Assembly: GCA_003254905.1 (NCBI GenBank)
Contig: QANU01001262.1
Coordinates: forward strand, 635,373-699,372
Reading direction: 5' to 3'
DNA: 64,000 bases
Origin: Nissolia schottii
Taxonomy: Eukaryota > Streptophyta > Magnoliopsida > Fabales > Fabaceae
The position numbers were made by a program, and so were the translations under genes. The stretch's first letter is position 1. The number at the start of each line of letters is the position of its first letter. The notes under the pieces are model-generated. The model did no database searches. It was not told where the DNA came from and saw only the letters and a list, made by a program, of their open reading frames with translations. This document shows, piece after piece, positions 51,422-63,800 of the stretch.

Positions 51422-52726
51422 TATGTATTAGGTATAGTGTTACAGTAATGGAAATATATAATTTTTGTTCCCTTGAACTCGTCCCCTCTTCTCTTCTCTC
51501 TCAAGCTCATCTCATGGAATCATATCAATCAATTAAAACTTTTTTCTTTTGAAAGGCGAACTGCTGTAAGGTTAAGTTCCGTTACTAGGTTAAGTGTCTA
51601 ACGGCAATGCACGCTTGGAATTTTCCGCTATACTGTAATACTGACGGAGTTCTCTGAATTTTGAATTAGTAAATGTAAAAAAATGCAATATTCACTAAAA
51701 CGAAGAGTGGCACAATTGTTTTGTATAAGTTTTTAATATTATTTTTTAAAGCTTAATATAACAACAAAAAAAAAATTATCTGAGGTTTGGTGAGGAGACG
51801 GGAGGTTCCATGAGTTTAATGTGATCTAGAGAAACTGAGTATGGCCGTACAAATGATGTAGAAGAGAATCGGTTCGGACATTTTTTTTTTTTATAATATG
51901 TCAGCATTCAGAAAATAAAAATAGTGGCAGTGAATTCAGCTTCTAAGAAATACCAATTATTAATGTCTTTGCTAACGGAGGAGGGTGTTTGTATGAAAAA
52001 ATTTTCAATACTTAAAAGAGTTAATATCATCATAATAATCATTGCCGTGAGATTTTTTTTATAATTCTTTTAGTATTTTATTTCAAAAGGATATACATAT
52101 CTTTTAAAAAAGTGTAGATAATTTCATATTAGAAGAAAAAACAAGATAATTTATAAATTTGAAATAATTTCATATTTTAAAATTTTATAAAAATATTATT
52201 TTTGCTAAAAGTTTCAGCAAAATTGCACATTGTTATAAGCTACAATATATGTTGACATATGGTAAAATAATTCTTAAAATATTTTTTTGATACTTGATAA
52301 AATTACCGACATTTAGGTTAGATCTTATTATTCAGAGTTGGATTAATCCGGTCTAACTCAATTGAAGTATACGAAGAAAAGTCAACTTTATCTTTTTTTT
52401 TTTTGACAGTGATATTACATCAAAATTAAATAATATAAAATTTATAAATACTTTCAAAACTATATTATTTGATTTACTGGGTTGTTGAGCGGGGGCATAA
52501 AAGTCTGGGCAGGCAAAGATAAAACAAAACAAAAGGAACTCGATCGGCAAATCGTCCAAATCATTGCACGTATCTTTAAATAGCAAAGAGATAGAGAGAG
52601 AAAAAGAGGGTTGAATCGTGAAACGTAGAAACTGGAAGTGAGCGAGCGTGGCAGTGTCTAAAAGATTACGCTACATTCAAATATAAAAAGGGGAACCACC
52701 ATTGTGTGTGGCTCCCGCCACCCTCG
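51422..52726. other. Spacer between KAPP and the SWI/SNF gene
   Basis: It holds the KAPP 3' UTR and the promoter and leader of the chromatin gene. Both genes run in the same direction. The sequence is AT-rich; no mobile element was recognised. Confidence 0.5.
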
Positions 52727-55700
52727 ATGGCGGAGCTGCAGAAGCAAGGAGCGACGGAGCAGCAGCATGCTCGCAACACCAAAGCTCTCATCGGCGCCCT
52801 CAACCTCCTCTCCCGCAACCTCCCTCTCCCTCCCGACCTCTTCAACACCCTTTCTTCCATCTGCCGCTCCCCTACCCTCCCTCTCCTCAACTCCTCCGTA
52901 CGTATGCCGCCACATTTCTTTTATTCTAGCTTCGAATCTCCTATCATTGTTGTGCAATCGTGTTTCTCTTGTTCGTTGCGCAGGGGAATTCTAGTGAAGG
53001 TGGTTTGTTGGCAGATCTCCATGACGCGCTGTTGAAGCAGCGCCCGAACTGTGCGTCGGGTTTCAAATTGAGCAAAGCCAGGGAAAGCCGTTACCAAAGC
53101 CTGATTCAGCATCGCTTAACTCAACTTGAAGGTTTTAACTATTTAACTCACTCAAACAGTGTTAACAAAATTGAGGGCTAAGATAATGCATTCACTATTT
53201 TTTACTGAAGAATTTATTACTGTTTTCATCATCCAGAACTGCCTTCAAGCAGGGGGGAGGACCTGCAGTCAAGGTGCCTGCTTGAACTTTATGGACTGAA
53301 GGTAAACTGGTTCTTGAATCTTACTTCAATCGCTTAGTATATTGTAAATCATGTCTTACTTTGGCAAATCGGTTATCGAATTGTTTATAGAATGGCATTC
53401 AATTTGTCTTTACCTTGTGGGATGCAAACTAGTTTCATAAAACAGGTCTTGATCGCTTGTGAAAGCTAGACAAAACTTGCTATGTATGAGACATGAGCTA
53501 CAAGAAAGAAAACTTCTGTCTTCTCTTTTGTATCAGCTTGAACCGAAAAATGACAAGAATTGTGTCCTTATCGGTAAGGACTTTTTTTCTGGCAGCTTGC
53601 AGAATTGCAGATGAAGGTTCGGTCTGATGTCAGTTCTGAATACTGGCTCAATGTTAAATGTGCATATCCTGACAGGCAGTTATTTGATTGGGGCATGATG
53701 CGATTGCATCGTCCAATGTATGGTGTTGGAGATCCATTTGCCATGGATGCTGATGATCAATTAAGAAAGAAACGGGATGCTGAGGTGACTTTTTTCGTCC
53801 ACTTACTCCCAGCCCCTCCCTGTCTCTCATTTTTGCTTTAAACTCAATTTCCATTTCATGGGCAATTAAAGATTTTAGTTTACAACTGTTGCTGCCGAGG
53901 ATTCATTGATACAATGTGTGTATGAAAATGAAGTGAGAGATATTTATACTGCTTATCTCAAATGCAGAGACTATCGAGATTAGAAGAGCAGGCAAAAAAT
54001 CATATAGAGACCAGAAAAAGAAGATTTTTTACTGAAATACTGAATACTGTGCGGGAGTTCCAATTACAAATTCAAGCTTCTTTGAAGCGGAGAAAACAGA
54101 GGAATGATGGTGTCCAGGTAAACTATTTCTTCCCTTCTCTTTCATTTGTGACAGAGCATCTATGTTTATATGGAAAACTGATAAATAAATTTGGGGGTTG
54201 ACTTTTCGGCTGTTGGGATTACAGATACTTGTGAACATTCTTCTTGTGATAATTTGATGTATTGGCAGGGAATATGTGTATGCCTTAGATAATACAAGAT
54301 ATACGAGAACAGTAAATTTATTGATTACCAACATATGTCGAACATTGTTCGAGTTTGATCGTGTCATTTTGGTTTCTTTTGACATCTCTATGTGATTTCG
54401 GATGACATTTTTGCTCATCTTTGTGGGTTGAAAGATCATCATTTATCATTGGTTGAATATAGATTCTGAATTCTCATTAATATTACTGCAGTCATGGCAT
54501 GGAAGGCAAAGACAACGTGCAACACGGGCAGAGAAGTTGAGATTCCAAGCCTTAAAAGCTGATGATCAAGAAGCCTATATGAGAATGGTAAAAGAGAGTA
54601 AGAACGAAAGATTGACTCTGCTTCTTGAAGAAACAAATAAACTACTTGTAAATTTGGGGGCAGCTGTTCAACGTCAAAGGGACTCAAAAGAATCAGATGG
54701 TATTGAACCCTTGGAAGACTCAAAAGTGGATTTACCAGAGTCAAATGCTTCAAAGAATGGAATTTCTAAGGAATCACCTATTGAGGAAGATGTGGATTTG
54801 ATAGATTCTGATCAAAATGGAGACTCAAGTGATTTACTTGAAGGTCAGCGGCAATACAATTTGGCCATACATTCTATTCAAGAAAAGGTAGGTATCTGTG
54901 AATTGCTTTATTGTAATTCTGCCATACATTCGATTCAAGAAAGTTGCAGTGCACTGGAATTTTAACAAGCTTAACCATTACAGGTAACTGAGCAACCATC
55001 TATTCTTCAAGGTGGAGAATTAAGACCATACCAACTCGAAGGGCTCCAGTGGATGCTTTCTTTGTTTAATAACAACTTAAATGGAATTTTGGCAGATGAA
55101 ATGGGGCTTGGGAAAACAATACAAACCATTTCACTGATAGCTTATCTTAGGGAACACAAGGGTGTTACTGGTCCTCACTTGATTGTGGCTCCAAAGGCAG
55201 TTCTGCCAAATTGGATCAATGAATTCACAACGTGGGTTCCTAGGTATGTCCAGGGAAGAATTGTAAAATATAAAATATTTTCCCTGCTTTTGCTCCTAGT
55301 GGGACAAGGGTATCCAATTTCCAATTGCATCATATTCACTTTCAACTCACTTGTGCATTTTCTTTGTGATTCAGCATTAAAACTATTCTTTATGATGGAC
55401 GACTGGATGAGAGGAAAGCAATGAAGGAAGAATTATCCGGGGAGGCTAAATTTAATGTCCTGATAACGCATTATGATCTTATAATGAGAGATAAAGCATT
55501 TCTCAAGAAAATCCATTGGAAATACTTGATTGTGGATGAAGGTCATCGGTTGAAGAATCATGAGTGTGCTCTAGCAAGAACCCTGGACTCTGGGTATGAT
55601 TCTACATGACCAATATTAGTGTTATGGAGATGTTTAATATGTTCACTTACATAAATTCTTGGTTATGCTGTGCTTTTATTTTGTTTTGCAATTTTCTAAA

Positions 55701-58306
55701 CACCCTGATGGCTAGATCACACTGAAGAAAAAATATGCTGATAGCCTGATAGATATCATGTTGACTTTCTTGGTTGTTTAAAACAAATTTTGTTAGATTA
55801 AACTAATCTTCTGAATTATTAGTGCATCAGAATTTGATAGAACAAAATGTATAGCTTCTCTAGTTTAATTTTTTACATTTTTGCAGGTACCACATCCAAC
55901 GTAGACTTCTGTTGACTGGCACCCCAATTCAAAACAGTTTGCAGGAATTATGGTCCCTACTCAATTTTCTTCTTCCTAACATTTTCAATTCAGTTCAGAA
56001 TTTCGAGGACTGGTTTAATGCTCCCTTTGCAGACCGAGTTGATGTATCTCTAACAGATGAAGAACAGTTGTTGGTCATTCGGCGTCTGCATCAAGTGAGA
56101 TTCACTATGCTAGTTTTTTATTCTATTGCTCTTCTTGCTCGTCAATTTCTTTCTAATTCTGGCCTTCACTATATTCTAGGTAATAAGACCCTTCATATTA
56201 AGAAGGAAAAAGGATGAGGTGGAAAAATATCTTCCTGGGAAATCTCAGGTCATACTCAAATGTGACATGTCAGCCTGGCAGAAAGTATATTATCAACAAG
56301 TCACAGATGTAGGCAGAGTTGGCTTAGACAACGGTTTGTATCTCAATTGATATCCGACCATCCTAACCCACTTCTTTCTCCTCTTAACCTCAAAATACAA
56401 TTGTTTTTTTCTTCCCCAAATACATTTGATTTGAATATTGGTCTGCTTTTGTTTAAGGTATCCATCCATTTCCATCCCACCCTGTTGTTGGTTGGTTGTC
56501 AAAAGTTGAAACCCATGACTTTAGCTATATTTTCAATATGCTTATGAATTAGTTCTGCCTCTCTTTTTGGGAAGTAAATCTAAGTCTTTTTTACCGTTCA
56601 GTTGGATATTAATTTTTTCACTGGTATATTGCTAGTTAGAACTTTGTGGTGAACTGGTGAAATAAAATTCTTCCGTTGGTATGTTTTACTAGTCCAGTAC
56701 AAATGTGATTTCTAATCACCTGGCGCTGGTGTCTTCCTCCTATCCAAAAATAATATCCATCCTTGTAACATTAGTTGGTTCTTACATTGTTCTACGCTTA
56801 ACTGATGATCTCTTCATTACTTGAGTTACAATTTTTTTACTAAATCGATAACAATTGGTAGGTACTGGAAAATCGAAAAGTCTACAGAACTTGACAATGC
56901 AACTCAGAAAGTGTTGTAACCATCCCTACCTCTTTATTGGAGATTATGACATTTATAATCATAAGGAGGAGATTGTTAGAGCATCAGGGAAGTTTGAACT
57001 TCTTGATCGTTTGCTTCCAAAACTTCACAAAGCAGGTCACAGAGTCCTTCTTTTTTCACAAATGACTCGCCTCATGGACATTCTTGAAATTTATCTGCGA
57101 CTTCATGATTATAAGTTTCTTAGACTTGATGGCTCAACAAAAACTGAGGAAAGAGGTTCCCAATTGCGGAAATTCAATGAACCTGACTCTCCATACTTTA
57201 TGTTTCTCTTGAGCACCCGTGCTGGAGGTCTTGGTTTGAACTTACAAACAGCAGATACTGTTATAATCTTTGACAGTGATTGGAACCCTCAAATGGATCA
57301 ACAAGCGGAGGATCGAGCTCATCGCATTGGACAGAAAAAGGAAGTCAGGGTTTTTGTGTTAGTTAGTGTGGGATCAATCGAAGAGGTGATTTTAGAGCGT
57401 GCAAAACAAAAGATGGGCATTGATGCCAAAGTCATCCAGGCGGGACTTTTCAACACAACTTCAACAGGTTTGTTCTTAATATTTTTGCTGTATGTGGAGA
57501 ATTTCTATCAATACCTAATTTTTTAATGGAGGAGGAAAACATTTCTTTTGCATGTTGTAAAAGTAGGGAGGAAGAGCTGGTTTCTTTCGGAACATATCTG
57601 TGCCAGTGCCACTATGTCAGTCTTTTATGTTGTGCTTCACAGGTCTTGCTAAAAATTAACTATTTGAAGATGTGGAATTTTTATTTTTGCAGCCCAGGAC
57701 AGAAGAGAGATGTTGGAGGAGATTATGCGTCGAGGTACAAGCTCACTTGGGAAAGATGTACCTAGTGAGAGAGAAATTAACCGCCTTGCAGCCCGATCTG
57801 AGGAGGAATTTTGGCTTTTTGAGAAAATGGATGAAGAGAGGAGGCAGAAGGAGAATTACAGAACTCGTCTCATGGAAGAGCATGAACTGCCAGATTGGGT
57901 GTACTGTGCACTAAGTAAGGATGATAAGGTCAAAGCTTTTGATAGTGGTAGTGTTACCGGAAAGCGGAAAAGGAAAGAAGTGGTATATGCAGATACATTG
58001 AGTGATCTACAATGGATGAAGGCCATGGAGAATGGACATGACATATCTAAGCTTTCGATTAAAGGGAAGAGAAGAGACCACCTCCCTCTTGACAACCTCA
58101 CACAAGCCAACGATACCATGGCAAATGAGAGATCAAGTGAAGATGATTTCATTGTGACCCCTGCCTCAAAGAGACTGAAGCCAGAAGAGCCAAATTCCCA
58201 GAAACATGGAAGTGAGGATGTCAGGATGAGTGGTTTGAACGAGCATGTTTATTCCTGGAATACTCACAGAAAGAAGAGATCAAGCTATCTTGGCCAGGGT
58301 TCTTGA
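52727..58306 (+). CDS. SWI/SNF chromatin-remodelling ATPase, MINU (CHR12/CHR23) type
   Basis: Twelve exons: 52727-52897, 52984-53131, 53237-53301, 53596-53784, 53968-54117, 54492-54887, 54984-55243, 55375-55593, 55887-56094, 56180-56333, 56862-57467, 57693-58306. They give 1059 residues, near Arabidopsis CHR23 (about 1064). An HSA-like basic helical region is at about 210-330. The Snf2 ATPase follows: DEMGLGKT (Lys417), DEGH (514-517), LTGTPIQN, and the second lobe with [12 protein letters not shown] and DRAHRIGQ. A SnAC-type segment ([26 protein letters not shown]) comes next. There is no bromodomain, as in the MINU group and unlike BRM. These nuclear ATPases move nucleosomes and affect embryo growth and stress growth arrest in Arabidopsis. 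All motifs are intact. Confidence 0.95.
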
Positions 58307-59122
58307 TCTGATACAAGAGGGAAGATTGTAAATGGAAGAGCAAACTGGAACCGATGGGGGTATCGATTTAGTCATGGATGCCACAGTTTTGCAATTTTGA
58401 ACTGCGATTCTGCTTTTAATACCACTTTTTCGGGAATTACTGGTACATTGTGCTCAATCAGCAAATGAAGATACCATCAAATCCCTTCTGGTATTTGTAA
58501 CATGTTTATCAGAACTATTAATTTTAAAAAATCAATGAAGTGATGAAAAGCATATTTCCCTGGTTCATTTCCGTGATTACGCCTGTGTTCACACCTAAGA
58601 ATTTCTCTACACCTGGATGGTTAAGCAATGGAACTCTGGACAATGGTAGTTGGCCAATGCATCTCATCGAATTAATTACCAAAACGAGATAAATAACCCA
58701 CAGAAAAATTACTGGAAATAAAAAATGATTTGGTGTATGTTCTCGAAATGAAGTCTTCCTGACACGGTTCATATATTTTGCTTCTGCATAAAATGAATGC
58801 TCATAATTGACAGTTTGCCTATCTAGTGTTAAAACAAGAAAGTGAAGATTTACATTGAATCATCGATGCTCTTGACATCCGTTATTACACTAATTGATTA
58901 ATAAAGGGTTGCAATTGCAAATATTACAATTCATGAAATAAAAACATGGAAAACAGGATTAAGATACCAAAACGTAATAATCCACAGCCATGTTGTACCA
59001 TTAAGTTAAATGCTGTACCATTAACCTTAGGTGTTGTACACTAATTCGACATAAGATCCGTACAATGTAGAAACACCTACTACTGTCTTAAAAAGTTACA
59101 TGTGAAGCATCCTTCAGTCCAT
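58307..59122. other. 3' region of the SWI/SNF gene and spacer
   Basis: The 3' UTR of the plus-strand gene runs through at least 58540. The two genes are tail to tail here, the next one lying on the minus strand. Nothing else was recognised. Confidence 0.5.
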
Positions 59123-59227
59123 TTAACTGACTTCAAGATTCTTCATTTTCGATTCCAGTTCAACCTCATTATCTTCTTCATCAGATTCTTATTCATAACC
59201 TTCGCCATTAGGATCATTATCATCTAA
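59123..59227 (-). pseudogene. Remnant of the RanGAP acidic C-terminal tail
   Basis: Read in its own frame this segment gives LDDNDPNGEGYE, a stop, then ESDEEDNEVELESK and a short end. That is the acidic tail found after the leucine-rich repeats in plant RanGAP1. It directly abuts the N-terminal frame at 59220-59822 in a different phase, so it is not translated with it. It shows that the gene was once a complete RanGAP. Confidence 0.8.
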
Positions 59228-59822
59228 TGCCTTCATCAGAAACATCAATAGCTTCTGCTTCTGGTCTTCCAGCAACAAAATCAGAAAGATCAACTTCTCT
59301 CAATTGGTCCTTGAGGGATGTGAGAATGGGGTGTGCTACTTGTGCTGCTTCCAATCCAAAGCTTCTGTTGCTAAAGCACATTTTAGTGAACGAATTCCCT
59401 GGCTCCATCAATGGCCTCAAAAGTTCCCTAGCCTCGTTCGCTTCGATGAAGGATCGATCGCCTTTAGATATATCAAAAATAGATTCTTTGTTACTTTTTT
59501 CACATGGTACTCTCTTGAGAACCTCTAGGAGGAGCTTACTGCATTGTTTGGCATAAAGCCGGATTGCAGAACTTCCATCACCATCAGGCTTTTCCTCATA
59601 ATAAAGGCGTGCTGTGGCAAAAGCCGCAACCTCAATTCCCCTGGCATTCTCTATGGCCTCTTTTCTCTTCAAAGTGCCAAACATGTGTGTGAAAATGGAT
59701 TTGGAAGTCAGGTTACTGATCATTCTCTCCACAAGCATGTGTCTGGTGTTCTGACTAGGAGGCCATAATTTGACTGAAAAGTAATATCTATGCTGCGAGC
59801 TCTGCTCCACAGCATCATCCAT
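59220..59822 (-). CDS. RanGAP1-derived WPP-domain protein lacking the LRR domain
   Basis: A 200-codon intact frame. Residues 1-115 are the plant RanGAP WPP domain (SVKLWPPSQNTRHMLVERM, WPP at 20-22; YAKQCSKLLLEVLKR). The linker DISKGDRSFIEANEARELLR follows, then the start of the LRR part, ending VDLSDFVAGRPEAEA. The next residues, VSDEGI, belong near the end of the LRR domain (ISEEGID in RanGAP1). About 280 codons of repeats are thus missing, and a second smaller deletion shifts into the acid tail out of frame. RanGAP normally activates Ran GTP hydrolysis, and its WPP domain anchors it at the nuclear envelope through WIT/WIP proteins. This product could still be targeted but cannot have GAP activity. 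It may be a decaying copy or a truncated functional protein. Confidence 0.85.
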   Translation of the reverse strand: MDDAVEQSSQHRYYFSVKLWPPSQNTRHMLVERMISNLTSKSIFTHMFGTLKRKEAIENARGIEVAAFATARLYYEEKPDGDGSSAIRLYAKQCSKLLLEVLKRVPCEKSNKESIFDISKGDRSFIEANEARELLRPLMEPGNSFTKMCFSNRSFGLEAAQVAHPILTSLKDQLREVDLSDFVAGRPEAEAIDVSDEGIR

Positions 59823-59833
59823 TGCAATGAAAC

Positions 59834-60258
59834 CTACAACGTGTGATTATGTAGTTAGTAGTAGTTTCACATGAAACTAACTCATTTACCTTTCTAATCC
59901 TACAATAATTTTGAAGAACCATCAAAAAATAAATAAATCTAAATGCAGTTAAGCGTATGCATTAAATGACGAGTTTATCAAAGATATCATTACATCAACA
60001 ACCGAGTCTTGTGCCACTAATTTATGAATGGCACCACCAAATACAGGAACACTATGTATTACAAGAAGACTTCGTTAAAATTGGTAACAGAACTTGAAAA
60101 TGCATGAGAGATTGTTAAACGTTAATGAAGCAATCTTCCAAATACCTACCAGGCTAAGGTAAGGATTTATTTCCATTTTAATTTTCAAGTGAAATGATGG
60201 TGTTTCGTTGGTGAACCAGATAAAATAGGCAAAAGTAAAAAATAGCAAGCTTTTTTAC
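59834..60258 (-). other. Intron in the 5' UTR of the RanGAP-derived gene
   Basis: On the minus strand a donor (tgtag|gtaaaa) at 60258 and an acceptor (acgttgtag) at 59834 bracket 425 bases. The ATG follows 11 bases after the acceptor. The leader exon (about 60259-60420) is TC-rich. Plant RanGAP1 genes have an intronless coding part and a leader intron. Its retention argues for copying at DNA level, not by retroposition. Confidence 0.6.
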
Positions 60259-60550
60259 CTACAAATTTACTGCAAAAGACTTGGCTTAAGCGAAGAACGC
60301 AACAGATTTGAGGCACTTGAAAATAAGATTGAAAGGGAAGAGGGTAGGATTCATAAAAATCAGAAGTTTGAAGAGGATAAAAAAGATAGGGTGACTGAAA
60401 CCCTATAACTTGGAAAGGGTACTTGTTAGACTATGTGAGTGTAGTGTGCAGTTAGCACATTCTTGAATATTTGAATGGTAGTGTGTGTGGGAGTGGAGGG
60501 AAAACCTTAAAATGCTACAACTGTTCTATAACCATATTTTGATTCAAAAG

Positions 60551-60925
60551 TTTTCGGTAAATGTGGTGTTTGCATGAGAGTTACAAGGAAATGTGGTGTT
60601 TGCATGAGAGTTGCAAGGAAATGTAGCATTACACAAGAATTTGAAGGAAACGTAACATTGCACTAGAAATGCAAGGAAATGTGGCACTGCACGAGAAATG
60701 CAAGAAAATGTGGAATTGCACAGGGATTTGAAGGAAATGTGACATTGTGTGAAAATTGCAAGGAAATGTGACATTACAAGAGAATTAAAAAAAAATGTAG
60801 TATTGTATAAAAATTTAAAGAAAATGTGACATTATTTTGAAGTTAGAAAAAATGTGGCATCTTCTTAGAATTGAAAAACAAAAAACATGACATTTTATAG
60901 AAACCGAAAGGAAACGTCATATTTG
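60551..60925. repeat. Degenerate minisatellite, ~30-bp unit
   Basis: About twelve units of the form aaggaaatgtggcattgcac plus an agaatttg-like end, with increasing divergence to the right. It lies just upstream of the leader of the RanGAP-derived gene, so within its likely promoter. Confidence 0.8.
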
Positions 60926-62762
60926 CTAAATAGAACAAAATTATAAATCATACAATATAAAAATTTCAGAACGTAGGTAGCTCAATATTTTTGAACCATT
61001 CACTAACAAAAAAATAACCTGGAGTGTGTTTGGGTATCATATCAAATATAAAACAATTTTTTTTTGTATACTTAATGCTATTTTCAAAAAAGCTATCATG
61101 TTTGGGTAAAACACAAGATACAATTAAAGCTCTTTCGAAAAAGAAAAAAAAAACTGTTTTGATCCAAAAGAAAAGAACTTGAAGTTAGAATTTGGACATT
61201 TAAAAAAAAAAACAGTTTTTACACAATACACATTAGATAGTCAGGGCACATTATGTTTTTATTAATGTATTCCTAATTATCTAATAATATATAACATAAA
61301 TAATTATTTCATATTTTTTTATAATTTTAATATATAAAAATAATTTTTTATACAATTCAAATAAAATAAATTATCTTAAAATTACATTTTAGTTAAACTA
61401 TTTAAATATAAATTAATTTTCCCATAATCTATCAAATTAATAACATAAATATCATTTCATGGCTTTAATCAATATTGGCCAGTGAATAGTATAATTTCAT
61501 TGACATTTTACAAATTGTGACTTAGTTACTGTTGGCGGTCAATAATGCACCTAGAAAATGTTAAAGATAGCCTTTACCCAAACCCCGGCCTTATATTTAG
61601 ATTGGATCAATTTTAAGGATCTGGACCCGACTCTAGCCCGATAGACCCGACTATCTTTGGGCCGAGTTAAAATTCAAGTTTGAACCGGACCAAAAACAAG
61701 TCAAAACGGACCAAAACTATCTCAAATTTCAAAATAAAAAATACCATCTATTAAAAATAAAGTTAAAAAATTACAAACTAAACATTATATTTCTTAACTA
61801 AATACTTATTAATTTCAAACACTACAACAAAATGACATAAAATTTATAATCTTAGCATTCCCATTCAAACTTTCATAATTTTAGTGGACCATAAACAACA
61901 AAAAAAAGTGCACTACAATAGATTTCTACACATCAAAATAGACATGAGTTAACTACAATAAACACTAAAATAGACGGATTAAAAACTAAATACTAAAATA
62001 AATGTGGTTTAGCTATAATAGACACTAAAATAGACATGGGTTATGGAATGAGAAGAAAAAAATAATAAATACATAATATAGTAGTGTATGCAAGCAAGAC
62101 TAGGTGTCCAGAGACTAAACCCAAATCCAATACAAATTAAAATTAAATATTTTTTTAGAATTATTTAAAATCAAATTTAATTAAAATTAGACTCAATTTC
62201 ACCTAAATACTTTGGGTTAGACCAGGGTAACGGGTCAGCCTAAATAACTGTTTACATCAATCAAATAGAATGCAAAGATCGTTTCAATTGTGACTTATTT
62301 AGCGTCCTCCAAGTGGCAAAAGCGGCGGCACACAGAGACATTGGTGGTTGCTCCAGGAGAAGTGGATAAAAGGATAAGTGTTTGCAAAAGTTAAAAAATA
62401 AAAACAAAAAGTCTCTTATAATAATAAAATATTTATTTTATTTATAAAGATATAAAAAATATAAAGAAAACTGTGTAAATCACCACCATCTTAATTTATA
62501 CTCATTCTTATCAATAAATAATATTAAGCAAGCCAAATCCAAATCAATTAAAAATAGATGGTTCTGCATTTTCCTTCGAAGTGATAACTAAAGGAACAAC
62601 AAAATAATAAAGTACATAAAAAAAAAATCAATAACTTAAAATCTCAATACAGATAAGAACATTATTAAACTATATTATCATTATTGAAGTGGAGGATTAT
62701 TTATTAATTAATCAGATAATTAAAGGGACCAAGTTGGCATAAGCAAATTAGGGATATAAGAA
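60926..62762. other. Gene-free stretch
   Basis: AT-rich DNA. The part at 61590-61700 is rich in gacccgact/gcccgataga phrases of the sort seen at ends of small plant transposons. At 61900-62045 a ~40-bp motif around acactaaaatagac is repeated about three times. No gene was recognised. Confidence 0.4.
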
Positions 62763-63740
62763 TCAAAGGAGAAAAGAAGCCAAGCGCTTGAGCAAGTTCT
62801 TAGCGTTGTCACACTCAGGCTTGAAGATCTGGAAACAGTGCTCCTCATCACCGGCTTCAAACAGCTCCTCAAGCTCCCCTTTCCACCCACTCTTCTTCAC
62901 CGTCTCGTGGTACAGAATATCCCTCTCCCTAAACTCGTCCTTCCCGGCAACACAAACCAGCATCTTCGAGCACCCCAGCGTGGCCAGGCTGGGCGCACCG
63001 GGCCCACACGGGTTCACCCGCGGGTTGTCGATCCCGCCCGGCGCATCCGGGTACACGAAGCTCCACACCTTGATCGCCAGGCTGTTCTCGTGACCCTCCA
63101 CCGGCTCCGACCCAATGGCCTTCGACCCCCAGAAGTAAGGGCAGCACAGCATTGCGCCGTGAATCTTCACGTTTCCGGGCAGGGCCTCGCCGCCGGCGCG
63201 CATGACCACGTTGTGGGCGATGTTGGCGCCGTTGGCGTCGCCGCCTATGTAGACTCTGTTGAGATCGGCGTGGCTGAGTAGCCACGGCTCGGGGTTGATG
63301 GGGTCACCAGTGGCGTGGGAAGCGACGAACTTGAGGGCGTTCCAGCCGTCTTCGTAGGCGGCGGGGAGAGGGTGGTGAGGGAGGAGCCTGTAGTCGACGG
63401 AGACGGCGATTACGTTGGCTTGGGAGGAGACGAGGTTGAGGTAGCGGTGGGAGAAGAAGGAGGAGGCTGACTCGACGCAGAAGGCGCCGGCGTGGAAGTA
63501 GACCAAGACGGGGAGTTTTTGGGTTTGGTGGTGGGTTTTTGGAAGGAAGATTCGGGCGGAGACGGGTGGGTCGTTTGAGATGACGATGTCCTTGGAGGAG
63601 ACACCGGTTTCGGGGTCTTCAGGGGAGGGTGGCACGGTTGGAGAGCTCATGAGGCGTTCCACGCTGCCATCCTTGTAGACCCGGATGAGTGGGAGAAGCT
63701 CCTTCTCTATCTCTTTGTTGGTGGAACCGGGAGCAGCCAT
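62763..63740 (-). CDS. HIDH-like carboxylesterase without the catalytic nucleophile
   Basis: One exon, 325 residues. The start was set at the second ATG (63740) because it aligns with the family start (KEIEKELLPLIRVYKDGSVE) and because the TATA box at 63801 puts transcription start after the first ATG (63797). The fold is the plant CXE/GID1 alpha/beta hydrolase. PEDPETGVSSKDIVI, HHPLPAAYEDGW and PDAPGGIDNP strongly recall legume 2-hydroxyisoflavanone dehydratase, an isoflavone-pathway enzyme. Asp268 and His301 of the triad are present. The nucleophile, Ser or Thr in G-D-(S/T)-x-G, is Ala169 (GGDANGAN). The oxyanion HGG is HAG (83-85). The gene is much richer in GC than its surroundings. It may be a pseudo-enzyme or a ligand-binding relative. 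Confidence 0.92.
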   Translation of the reverse strand: MAAPGSTNKEIEKELLPLIRVYKDGSVERLMSSPTVPPSPEDPETGVSSKDIVISNDPPVSARIFLPKTHHQTQKLPVLVYFHAGAFCVESASSFFSHRYLNLVSSQANVIAVSVDYRLLPHHPLPAAYEDGWNALKFVASHATGDPINPEPWLLSHADLNRVYIGGDANGANIAHNVVMRAGGEALPGNVKIHGAMLCCPYFWGSKAIGSEPVEGHENSLAIKVWSFVYPDAPGGIDNPRVNPCGPGAPSLATLGCSKMLVCVAGKDEFRERDILYHETVKKSGWKGELEELFEAGDEEHCFQIFKPECDNAKNLLKRLASFLL

Positions 63741-63800
63741 TGGTGAAACAGAGGAGAGGGGGTGAACAACACGATGAATCCCATTAATTATAAACATGTA

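Noticed and set aside
52658-52957. Arginine/glutamate-rich frames antisense to exon 1 of the SWI/SNF gene
   Set aside because: Shadow of a GC-rich exon with a proline- and leucine-rich product; the sense exon is clearly the real one.
63741-63797. Extra 19 N-terminal residues of the HIDH-like frame
   Set aside because: They lie between the TATA box and the family start; the likely transcription start is after the first ATG.
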